A stretch of DNA of 10,653 nt from a bacterium (lineage in GTDB: Bacteria > JAHJDO01). The first letter of the stretch is position 1. Every line of letters starts with the position of its first letter. The position numbers and the translations under genes were made by a program. The notes beneath the pieces are model-generated. The model saw nothing but the letters and a program-made list of their open reading frames with translations, was not told the DNA's origin and did not search any database. The stretch spans positions 1 through 10,653 of the forward strand of contig DAOVHI010000039.1 in NCBI GenBank assembly GCA_030671985.1, read 5' to 3'. Below, piece by piece: positions 1 through 6,893 of the stretch.

Positions 1-168
1 AAAGATCGCCAGAGACAAATGTCTCAGCAGGAAATGCATACAAATCAACCTGAGGGAGAAGTCTCAAGGGAGCCGTATAGAAGAGAAGAGAAAAAGATAG
101 GTCGCAATGAGCCCTGTCCATGCGGAAGTGGAAAGAAGTATAAAAAATGTTGTGGAGCAAATGCGTAA
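1..168 (+). CDS. secA: Protein translocase subunit SecA, C-terminal fragment (5' end outside window)
   Basis: Frame 1 is open from the first base to a TAA at 166-168 and gives the last 55 residues of a protein. SecA is the cytoplasmic ATPase that pushes preproteins through the SecYEG channel. The visible part is a hydrophilic, Gln/Glu/Arg-rich linker followed by the zinc-binding SEC-C tail [17 protein letters not shown], with the CxC...CC ligand pattern, ending GANA. In SecA this tail binds zinc and contacts SecB or ribosomes. None of the ATPase motor is in the window, so the assignment rests on the tail. SEC-C motifs also occur at the end of other proteins, but the linker plus terminal position is typical of SecA. 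The next gene starts 67-79 bases downstream on the same strand. Confidence 0.85.
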   Translation, partial: KDRQRQMSQQEMHTNQPEGEVSREPYRREEKKIGRNEPCPCGSGKKYKKCCGANA

Positions 169-186
169 GAATAAGAGAAAATAGTA

Positions 187-215
187 TTGCAAATAAGCAG
201 AATTTGTATTATGCT
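187..215 (+). promoter_or_regulatory. Possible sigma70-type promoter upstream of the DUF6785-like gene
   Basis: TTGCAA (187-192) and TATGCT (210-215) are separated by 17 bases, which fits a sigma70-type -35/-10 pair. The -10 box matches the consensus at only four of six positions. Transcription would begin near 222, just ahead of the candidate start codons at 236 and 248. In an AT-rich gap such a match can arise by chance, and read-through from secA is equally possible. Confidence 0.3.
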
Positions 216-235
216 CAGAACTTAATAAAATAAAG

Positions 236-2182
236 TTGATTTTGTTGATGGAAAGTAGAGATAAGCAAGTAGGCCTAAAAAGTTTAGTAATAGGTGCGTT
301 ACTGTGTTTTCTCGTTCCCGTAATGGCGCACTACTCCATAGATATTGTTCATGGATCTTATTTGGCAATAGACTTTATGCCTGCAGGAGCAATATTCCTG
401 TTTTTCATTCTTGTAGGCGGTGTAGCGATTGTACTTAAATTAATAAGCAAGAGAATAGCGCTTAATTCCTCAGAGCTTCTGGTAATATACATCATGATGC
501 TTGTGGCATCCTCAGTAGCAACAATGGGGCTTGGTGCGCAATTGTTTCAGATAATCACAGCGCCGTTTTACTTTGCAACTCCGACAAATAGATGGGCGGA
601 ATTAATCCAACCGCATATAAAAAGCTGGATGGTGCCGCAGGGCAAAGAGGTAATAAGACAATTCTATGAAGGCATGCCAAAGGGGGCAAATATCCCATGG
701 TTAGCATGGCTCAAACCAATATGCTTTTGGATGATATTTCTTATGTCACTATACATGGTGATGATAACAATAATGGTGATATTAAGAAAGCAATGGGTAG
801 AGAAGGAGAGATTGATATATCCATTAGCGCAGTTGCCTTTAGAGATGGTGAAGGATGAAAACGGTTCCATAATAAGACCGTTCTTTAAGAGCAGGATAAT
901 GTGGCTGGGATTTGCTGTTCCGTTTATAATCAGTTCGGTAAATGCCTTTCATCATTATTTCCACTTTATTCCACAAATACAATTAGCGAACAGTATTCCA
1001 ATATTCCGTAACACTCTAAGCATGCCCTTTAGAGTAAGTTTTCCAATGATAGGATATGCGTACTTCATTAATACACAGCTAGCGTTCAGTTTATGGTTTT
1101 TATGTCTGTTATCAATGGTGGTTAAGGGGATCTGTAATATTACAGGATTTGGGTTCAACGAAAATCTAGGCATTTATGGAATACAGGGTTCTCCAATGCT
1201 GTATCATCAGCAGACAGGGGGAATAATAGTATTGGTATTAACAGGTCTATGGATGGCAAGAGAGCACCTCAAGGATGTATTTGGTAAAGCATTCGGACGA
1301 AGAAAAAACATAGACGATAAAGACGAGATATTGTCCTACAAAGCATCGGTATATTCGCTCTTGATAGGATTAATTGTAATGGCGACATGGCTGTACTTTA
1401 GCGGCATGCCGCTGATAACGGTTCCTGTATTCATGTTTTTTGCTTTAGTGTTATTTATAGGGTTAACAAGAATAGTTGCGGAGGGAGGTATCGCATGCGC
1501 AGTGGCGCCGTCAATAGCACCTTCTCTTGCGGTATCGGGTTTAGGGACATCTATATTTGGAGCCGGCGGCATGGTAAGTCTGGCATTTACATATGTATGG
1601 GCATCAGACATCAGAACATTTGTAATGGCAGCAGTAGCGCATGGCCTGAAGATAATAGAGGTAATAAAGATAAACAGAAGAAAGCTTTTCTGGTTTATAT
1701 TGGTTGCGCTGGTAATAGGTCTTGGCTCTACGTTTTGGATATCATTGAAACTGGCTTATACTCATGGAGGAATAAATTTAAGCAGCTGGTTTTTCGTACG
1801 CGGACCACAATATCCGTGTAACTATGCAATAGACAAGATATTGCATCCGACGGGAGTGAATTGGATGGGTTGGATGCATACAGCAATAGGTGGAGGATTT
1901 ATGGCGTTTCTGATGTTTATGAGATATAGACTTCTATGGTGGCCAATACATCCCGTTGCATATCCAATAAGCGCTGTATGGCTAATGGAACACCTGTGGT
2001 TTAGTATATTTCTTGCATGGATAATAAAGGGAGTGCTCACAAGATACGGAGGCAATAAGGTGTACAAGGCTTCGAGACCGCTCTTTCTTGGATTGATCCT
2101 TGGACAGCTGGTTGCCGCAGGACTTTGGTTTGTTATTGACCTGATAACAGGTCATACTGGAAATAGTGTGTTCTGGATATAG
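236..2182 (+). CDS. Polytopic membrane protein, DUF6785/DUF6784-like (OPT-transporter-like), function unknown
   Basis: The product is 648 residues from a TTG at 236, or 644 from the ATG at 248; neither has a clear Shine-Dalgarno sequence, and I slightly favour the ATG. It is an integral membrane protein with about a dozen hydrophobic segments, for example near residues 16-32, 50-70, 80-98, 162-183, 221-236, 283-297, 327-340, 372-388, 393-410, 483-502, 550-563, 585-600 and 615-636. Family-like signatures include KQWVEKERLIYPLAQLPLEM (185-204), TRIVAEGGIACA (411-422), and the aromatic C-terminal stretch RLLWWPIHPVAYPISAVW (565-582). These recall DUF6785 followed by DUF6784, large membrane proteins of planctomycete-, armatimonadete- and Omnitrophota-type genomes that resemble oligopeptide (OPT) transporters. 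The family match is from memory, and no substrate is known to me. It sits between secA and a DNA glycosylase gene. Confidence 0.75.
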   Translation: MILLMESRDKQVGLKSLVIGALLCFLVPVMAHYSIDIVHGSYLAIDFMPAGAIFLFFILVGGVAIVLKLISKRIALNSSELLVIYIMMLVASSVATMGLGAQLFQIITAPFYFATPTNRWAELIQPHIKSWMVPQGKEVIRQFYEGMPKGANIPWLAWLKPICFWMIFLMSLYMVMITIMVILRKQWVEKERLIYPLAQLPLEMVKDENGSIIRPFFKSRIMWLGFAVPFIISSVNAFHHYFHFIPQIQLANSIPIFRNTLSMPFRVSFPMIGYAYFINTQLAFSLWFLCLLSMVVKGICNITGFGFNENLGIYGIQGSPMLYHQQTGGIIVLVLTGLWMAREHLKDVFGKAFGRRKNIDDKDEILSYKASVYSLLIGLIVMATWLYFSGMPLITVPVFMFFALVLFIGLTRIVAEGGIACAVAPSIAPSLAVSGLGTSIFGAGGMVSLAFTYVWASDIRTFVMAAVAHGLKIIEVIKINRRKLFWFILVALVIGLGSTFWISLKLAYTHGGINLSSWFFVRGPQYPCNYAIDKILHPTGVNWMGWMHTAIGGGFMAFLMFMRYRLLWWPIHPVAYPISAVWLMEHLWFSIFLAWIIKGVLTRYGGNKVYKASRPLFLGLILGQLVAAGLWFVIDLITGHTGNSVFWI

Positions 2183-2204
2183 GGGGTAGCATCTCGACTC
2201 TATA

Positions 2205-2855
2205 ATGGATAACCAATCATCACGCAAAGAATTACTCAACATAGTTAAGCTCACAAAACAATACCTGTCTGAACAGGACGTAGAAATCAAGCAAAATAAA
2301 CACGCGGGAGCTCTATTGCAATTAGAAAAAAAAGTAAAGATCTGTCAAAAATGTCCGCTTGCAAAAACAAGAACCAATCCGGTTTTTGGTGCCGGAGATG
2401 AGCATGCAAAGCTTATGTTTGTGGGAGAGGCTCCAGGAAGAGATGAAGATCTTCAGGGCGAGCCATTTGTTGGTAAAGCAGGAAAGCTTTTAACAAAAAT
2501 AATAAATTCAATAGGGCTTAAAAGAGAGGATGTCTATATAGCCAATATTCTTAAATGCAGGCCTCCTGGAAATAGAAACCCTGAACCTTGTGAAATTGCT
2601 ATGTGTCAAGGATATTTGTTGGAACAGATAAGCATAATAAAGCCAAAAATTATTTGCACTTTAGGTAAGTTTGCTACACAAACTCTTCTCAAAAGTCAAC
2701 AGCCTATTTCTCAACTTAGGGGGAGATTCTTTGAATACAGGAATACAAAATTAATTCCTACGTTTCATCCGGCTTACTTGTTATACAGTCCGGGTGACAA
2801 AAGACTTGTCTGGCAGGATATGAAGAAAATTAAAGCGGAATACGAGAAAACGTAG
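2205..2855 (+). CDS. Uracil-DNA glycosylase, family 4 (Fe-S cluster type)
   Basis: This 216-residue enzyme removes uracil from DNA, arising from cytosine deamination or dUMP incorporation, and starts base excision repair. Motif A is GEAPGRDEDLQGEPFVGKAG (74-93) and the C-terminal motif is HPAYLL (188-193). Four cysteines, C47, C50, C118 and C134, have the same spacing (3, 68, 16) as the [4Fe-4S] ligands of characterised family 4 enzymes. The context KCPLAKTRTNPVFGAG is typical, as is the ILKCRPPGNRNPEP loop. Residues 1-40 form a polar extension before the catalytic domain, as in several members once labelled phage SPO1 DNA polymerase-related. The ATG at 2205 lies 22 bases after the preceding stop; the only purine-rich run (AGGGGG, 2181-2186) is too far upstream to be a good ribosome site, so translation may depend on coupling. 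The gene ends back to back with the convergent PilZ gene. Confidence 0.93.
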   Translation: MDNQSSRKELLNIVKLTKQYLSEQDVEIKQNKHAGALLQLEKKVKICQKCPLAKTRTNPVFGAGDEHAKLMFVGEAPGRDEDLQGEPFVGKAGKLLTKIINSIGLKREDVYIANILKCRPPGNRNPEPCEIAMCQGYLLEQISIIKPKIICTLGKFATQTLLKSQQPISQLRGRFFEYRNTKLIPTFHPAYLLYSPGDKRLVWQDMKKIKAEYEKT

Positions 2856-2875
2856 CTATTTTCGATAGGTAGCTA
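2853..2875. other. Small inverted repeat across two abutting stop codons
   Basis: TAGCTA occurs at 2853-2858 and again at 2870-2875. The first copy is exactly the two stop codons, TAG of the glycosylase gene on + and TAG of the PilZ gene on -. The two copies can pair as a 6 bp stem, extendable to about 9 bp with G-U pairs on the + strand RNA. On the - strand the stem is followed by CGTTTTC, so it could act as a weak terminator for the PilZ transcript; on the + strand no U run follows. A role is inference. Confidence 0.3.
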
Positions 2876-3248
2876 AAGGACCTTTCCCTTCAAACCTATT
2901 AATGTAATAAAACATGTTTATGGCATCCTTGGCTTCCCGAGACATGTCTTGGAATTTTGCTCCTGTATCGTACGAGTTATCACCAATTTTCTTAGAGTTG
3001 GTTACTTCTGCATGGATTGTAAGGAATTCCGTCATGTGCGGCATTTTTATCTTAAGTGAAAGCTTTATCCCTTTCGGAATATTTTCGTCAGTTTCAAATT
3101 GTATCCCGCTCCCACTAAGATCCCGCGCAGTAGTTTTTTTGATTACCTTTTCTTTCGCAATACTGTAGGTCTTTTCATACTCTACAGGAATCGATATAGA
3201 AAATCTAACATCATGTCGCGGTTTTTCCGGCATTTTTGGATTAGGCAT
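2856..3248 (-). CDS. PilZ domain protein, probable cyclic di-GMP receptor
   Basis: The product is a 130-residue soluble protein that is a single PilZ domain with short tails. Both c-di-GMP contact motifs are present: RHDVR (residues 11-15, the RxxxR motif) and DLSGSG (43-48, the D/NxSxxG motif), with beta-barrel-like alternating segments up to about residue 105 and a helical end around AKDAINMFYYINRF. PilZ proteins bind cyclic di-GMP and pass the signal to partners in motility, secretion or exopolysaccharide synthesis; no output domain is fused here, so its target is unknown. The ATG at 3246-3248 is preceded by GTGGGG five bases upstream, a usable ribosome site. The gene lies 31 bases downstream of proS on the same strand, with no obvious terminator between, so co-transcription is likely. 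Confidence 0.85.
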   Translation of the reverse strand: MPNPKMPEKPRHDVRFSISIPVEYEKTYSIAKEKVIKKTTARDLSGSGIQFETDENIPKGIKLSLKIKMPHMTEFLTIHAEVTNSKKIGDNSYDTGAKFQDMSREAKDAINMFYYINRFEGKGPLATYRK

Positions 3249-3279
3249 ACCAACCCCACTTTCGTATTGTCTAGGCTAA

Positions 3280-4995
3280 TTATACAAAGCTACAGATATT
3301 TGTCAAATTTTTTAGCAGATCATCTACGTTAACCGATTTATTCTCACCTGTATCTCTTTTGTGAATTTCCACAATATTGTCTTTTGCTTTTTTGGAACCA
3401 ATTGTAATTCTAATGGGTATGCCAATTAAATCTGCATCCTTGAATTTTATTCCCGGCCGTTCATTTCTGTCGTCAATAATAACCTCTATCTTTTCTGATA
3501 GAAATTTTTTATATAGTTTTTCCGCTATCTGAATTGTCTCTTTATCGTTAACATTTACAGGCAGAATTTCTACTTGATATGGAGCTATTGATTTCGGCCA
3601 TATTATTCCATTTTCATCGTTATTTTGTTCTATGACAGCTGCAATAATTCTGGAAACTCCAATTCCGTAGCAACCCATTATAATTGATTTTTCCCTACCG
3701 TCCTTGCCGATAAATCTTGCACCCATAGACTCACTGTATTTGCTGCCAAGCTTAAATGTATGTCCGAGTTCTATCCCTTTTTTAATTTTTATATGGCCTG
3801 CACATTTGGGGCATTGATCACTTTTTGTAATAAATCTGATATCTCCTGATATATCAATCTTGAAATCCCGCTCAATGTTTACATTTAATAGGTGCGCATC
3901 CTTTTTATTTGCTCCTGTAGTAAAGTTTTTCATGTTCAAAACTTCATTATCCGCTACAATTTTGATCTTCTCTTTCAGTCCAACCGGTCCGGTAAAACCA
4001 ACAGGAGCTCCTGTTATCTTCTCAATAGTATCAGAATTTGCAAGCTCAAGCCCCACACATTGAAGAAGCTTAAGTAACTTTGTTTCATTTACTTCACGAT
4101 CCCCGCGAATAAGTACCGCTACAATCTGATCATTAGTTTTGTATATTAAGGTTTTTACCAGATTCTTTGGGCTAATTTTCAGAAATTCAGTCAATTGCTT
4201 TATTGTTTTAACGTTCGGAGTATTAACTTTCTCTATGGATTTCTCTTTTCCTTTGTTTGCTTTTTTTTGTTCATTATTTACTATTTCTGCTTTTTCCATG
4301 TTTGCGCCATATCCGCAGGACGGGCAGTGGACAATAGTATCTTCTCCTGAATCAGCTAAAGCCATGAATTCGTGAGATACATTTCCTCCCATAATTCCGG
4401 ATTCTGCTTCAACGATTTGATATTCCAATGCGCATTTGTCAAAGATTTTACAATAAGCATTGTACATTTTCTTGTAGTTTTTATTCAATCCGTCAATATC
4501 TTGATCAAAACTGTAAGCATCTTTCATGATGAATTCTCTGGCTCTTATAACTCCAAATCTCGGTCTTATTTCATCTCTGAATTTTGTTTGAATCTGATAG
4601 AGCGTAACAGGCAGCTGTTTATACGATTTGATCTCTTTACGAATAATATCCGTTACAACCTCTTCGTGTGTTGGACCAAGACCAAATTGTCTTTCACGGC
4701 GATCTTGAACCTTTATCATCTCTTTACCAATAGTATTCCATCTTCCACTTTCCTGCCACAACTGCTCAGGCTGAAGAGTCGGCATCAAAAGTTCTAAAGC
4801 CCCTGAATTATCCATTTCTTCTCGAACAATGTTTTCTATTTTGCGTAATACTTTGAGTCCCAGAGGCATAAAGACGTATATGCCTGCGGCGAGTTTTTTG
4901 ATAAGCCCGGCGCGAAGCATTAGTTTATGAGACGAAATTTCCGCCTCGGACGGCGCCTGCCACAAAGTATTTATAAGAGATTCGCTCCAACGCAT
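3280..4995 (-). CDS. proS: Prolyl-tRNA synthetase, bacterial type with editing domain
   Basis: ProRS charges tRNA-Pro with proline in the cytoplasm; this 571-residue length is normal for the bacterial form. Class II signatures are visible: the N-terminal LMLRAGLIKKLAAGIYVFMP (25-44), GLGPTHEE (105-112), motif 2 around TKFRDEIRPRFGVIRAREFIMKD (137-159), and motif 3 MGCYGIGVSRIIAA (440-453). Between motifs 2 and 3, about residues 230-385, lies the INS/YbaK-like domain that hydrolyses mischarged Ala-tRNA-Pro. Two CPxC pairs (C224/C227 and C395/C398) flank that insert. The anticodon-binding domain covers about 472-565 and includes DDRNERPGIKFKDADLIGIP. The ATG at 4993-4995 has AGGGAG about ten bases upstream and a strong promoter behind it. 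The PilZ gene follows 31 bases after the stop. No damage is seen. Confidence 0.97.
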   Translation of the reverse strand: MRWSESLINTLWQAPSEAEISSHKLMLRAGLIKKLAAGIYVFMPLGLKVLRKIENIVREEMDNSGALELLMPTLQPEQLWQESGRWNTIGKEMIKVQDRRERQFGLGPTHEEVVTDIIRKEIKSYKQLPVTLYQIQTKFRDEIRPRFGVIRAREFIMKDAYSFDQDIDGLNKNYKKMYNAYCKIFDKCALEYQIVEAESGIMGGNVSHEFMALADSGEDTIVHCPSCGYGANMEKAEIVNNEQKKANKGKEKSIEKVNTPNVKTIKQLTEFLKISPKNLVKTLIYKTNDQIVAVLIRGDREVNETKLLKLLQCVGLELANSDTIEKITGAPVGFTGPVGLKEKIKIVADNEVLNMKNFTTGANKKDAHLLNVNIERDFKIDISGDIRFITKSDQCPKCAGHIKIKKGIELGHTFKLGSKYSESMGARFIGKDGREKSIIMGCYGIGVSRIIAAVIEQNNDENGIIWPKSIAPYQVEILPVNVNDKETIQIAEKLYKKFLSEKIEVIIDDRNERPGIKFKDADLIGIPIRITIGSKKAKDNIVEIHKRDTGENKSVNVDDLLKNLTNICSFV

Positions 4996-5029
4996 AATAT
5001 TTGTGCTCCCTTTAAATTTATTGCTACAA

Positions 5030-5058
5030 ATTATAATTTATCTATGCCGGGTTGTAAA
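5030..5058 (-). promoter_or_regulatory. Strong sigma70-type promoter for proS (and the PilZ gene)
   Basis: Read on the - strand, TTTACA (5058-5053) and TATAAT (5035-5030) are separated by exactly 17 bases. The -10 is perfect and the -35 differs from TTGACA at one position. Initiation near 5023 would give a leader of about 27 bases containing the AGGGAG ribosome site of proS. This is the best promoter match in the window. No T-box-like leader is possible in so short a space, so tRNA-sensing control is not indicated. Confidence 0.7.
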
Positions 5059-5093
5059 GTAGAATGAATTTACATAAAAGTCTAAGTTGTGTA

Positions 5094-5102
5094 TGGTATA
5101 AT
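5094..5102 (+). promoter_or_regulatory. Extended -10 promoter for the acyl-CoA synthetase gene
   Basis: TGGTATAAT (5094-5102) is a perfect extended -10 element (TGnTATAAT). No good -35 box lies 16-18 bases upstream, which is acceptable for extended -10 promoters. Transcription would begin near 5109. A ribosome site, GGAAGGGG, follows at 5110-5117, so a short leader leads to the ATG at 5127. The promoter is back to back with the proS promoter, the two -10 boxes being about 60 bases apart. Confidence 0.6.
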
Positions 5103-5126
5103 AGAAAATTGGAAGGGGTTATCAAG

Positions 5127-6845
5127 ATGCAGGATAAACATTTTGATGGATTATCAGTGCTTCAGATCTTAGGGAAGGTCAGCGTCTTGTATTCAGACAA
5201 AATTGCTCTGGAGATTTTTCAAAAAGACGGCAGAATGAGAATGATGACCTACTGTGAGCTTGCCGATAGAACGCGAGATATTTCAGCAGCATTAATGAAG
5301 AATGGCATAGAAAAAGGAGATAGAGTCTGTATCTTTTCTGAGAGCAGGCCTGAATGGGGAGTTGCGTTTTTTGGAATAATAAGTGCAGAAGCTGTTGTTG
5401 TTCCTCTAGATGTGCAGTTAGAAGAAAAAGAAATAGGTTTTATACTTGCTCATTCTGAAGCCAGAGCTGTTCTGGTTTCAGCCAAGTATATGGAAAAAAT
5501 AAAAAACGTAATAGCGGGTTTTGACAAAAACATTTTTCTCATATCGCTTGAATACGAAAAAACAGATGAAAATGTTCTGTCTATTGGGGAGCTTAGGTGG
5601 AGAAAGAGTGAGCTGTATCATCGGAACGTTGATAGAAAGGATTTAATCTTAATTGTTTATACTTCAGGCACAACAGGTGATCCAAAAGGTGTTAAGCTGA
5701 CATACAATAATATTCTTCATCAGATAGAGGCAATTAGCGAAGCAGTTGATTTCTCAGAAAAAGATAGATTTTTATCAATACTTCCCCTGAATCATATGTT
5801 TGAAATAACGTGCGGATTTATCACTCCTCTTTCAAAAGGCGCAAGGATTACATATATGTCAAAAGAGGTAAAAATTTCTTCTATCTCCGATGTGATGCAA
5901 AAAACACAACCAACAATCATACTCGCAGTTCCAAAGTTTATTAAATTCCTATATCATTCAATATTATCCAAATTAAACGCAAGCTCCATTTGTGCAAGAA
6001 AGTTATTTAATATGAGTCTGTGTATTTCTTCAGAACTTAGTAAACTCGGCATTAATCCCGGCAAAATTCTTTTTAAAAAAGTTCATAACGAATTTGGAGG
6101 CAAGTTAAGAGGGCTCGTATCGGGTGGAGCGCCGCTTGATAAGGAAATTGTGCATAAATTAAATCTAATGAATATTACAGTGTTAGAAGGTTACGGACTT
6201 ACAGAGACCTCGCCTGTCGTAACAGTAAATACATTCAAACATAATCGTGTAGGTTCTGTAGGAAAGCCTTTGTTAGATACGGAGATAAAGATTGTTCTTC
6301 AAAATCATGAAGAGAAAACCGGTGAAATCTTAATAAAAGGACCGCAGGTTATGAATGGATATTATAAAAATCCACAGGCAACGAAGAAGGCTTTCTCCGA
6401 TGACTGGTTTCATACCGGAGATATAGGATACACGGATAAAGACGGTTATCTTTATATAACCGGACGGTTGAAGAATATAATTGTTACTGACGGAGGCAAG
6501 AAGATTCACCCCGAAGAAGTCGAAGAGGTCATCTCAAAGAGCCCGTATATACAGGAAGCATGTGTGTTAGGGAAAAAAATTGTCAGTGGTATAAAGGCAG
6601 GGACTGAAGAAGTTTTTGCAATTGTGGTTCCAAATCTGGAGAGGATTAAAGAGGAAGGATTGGCATTAAAAGAAGATATGCAGTCTTTTATCAGGAAAGA
6701 GCTGCACAAGCATTCCAAGCTCCTTGCTCCATACAAGAAAATTACAAGTTTCATGATCTCAGAAAAAGAACTCCCCAAAACATCAACACTGAAGATAAAG
6801 CGGAAAGAAGTGGAAAAGATAGTATCAGGGAACGATAAAATTTAA
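5127..6845 (+). CDS. AMP-forming long-chain acyl-CoA synthetase-like ligase
   Basis: The product has 572 residues from the ATG at 5127. The frame is open back to an ATG at 5064, but the 5127 start has GGAAGGGG at 5110-5117 and lies after the extended -10 box, which would sit inside the longer version. The family activates a carboxylic acid as acyl-AMP and transfers it to CoA, or sometimes to a carrier protein. Motifs, numbered from 5127: P-loop YTSGTTGDPKG (178-188), GYGLTETSP (355-363), WFHTGDIG (427-434), hinge GRLKNIIV (446-453), and C-terminal KTSTLKIKR (551-559) with the catalytic lysine. The full N- and C-domains are present and no membrane segment is evident. The closest style is FadD15/FAA1-like synthetases; substrate chain length cannot be read from the sequence. 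It heads a + strand block with the DUF2339 gene 48 bases downstream. Confidence 0.88.
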   Translation: MQDKHFDGLSVLQILGKVSVLYSDKIALEIFQKDGRMRMMTYCELADRTRDISAALMKNGIEKGDRVCIFSESRPEWGVAFFGIISAEAVVVPLDVQLEEKEIGFILAHSEARAVLVSAKYMEKIKNVIAGFDKNIFLISLEYEKTDENVLSIGELRWRKSELYHRNVDRKDLILIVYTSGTTGDPKGVKLTYNNILHQIEAISEAVDFSEKDRFLSILPLNHMFEITCGFITPLSKGARITYMSKEVKISSISDVMQKTQPTIILAVPKFIKFLYHSILSKLNASSICARKLFNMSLCISSELSKLGINPGKILFKKVHNEFGGKLRGLVSGGAPLDKEIVHKLNLMNITVLEGYGLTETSPVVTVNTFKHNRVGSVGKPLLDTEIKIVLQNHEEKTGEILIKGPQVMNGYYKNPQATKKAFSDDWFHTGDIGYTDKDGYLYITGRLKNIIVTDGGKKIHPEEVEEVISKSPYIQEACVLGKKIVSGIKAGTEEVFAIVVPNLERIKEEGLALKEDMQSFIRKELHKHSKLLAPYKKITSFMISEKELPKTSTLKIKRKEVEKIVSGNDKI

Positions 6846-6893
6846 GTTTCCTAATTATATCAATTGAAAAATAACTGAGCGAAAGGGCAAATT

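Noticed and set aside
1495-1821. A 108-codon + strand frame inside the DUF6785-like gene
   Set aside because: It overlaps a well-supported membrane protein in another frame, has no domain and no ribosome site of note.
4372-4797. A 141-codon + strand frame antisense to proS
   Set aside because: It is opposite conserved ProRS coding sequence including motif 2; its composition is that of a reverse-complement shadow.
4996-5063. Possible T-box or other riboswitch ahead of proS
   Set aside because: The predicted leader is only about 27 bases, too short for such an element.
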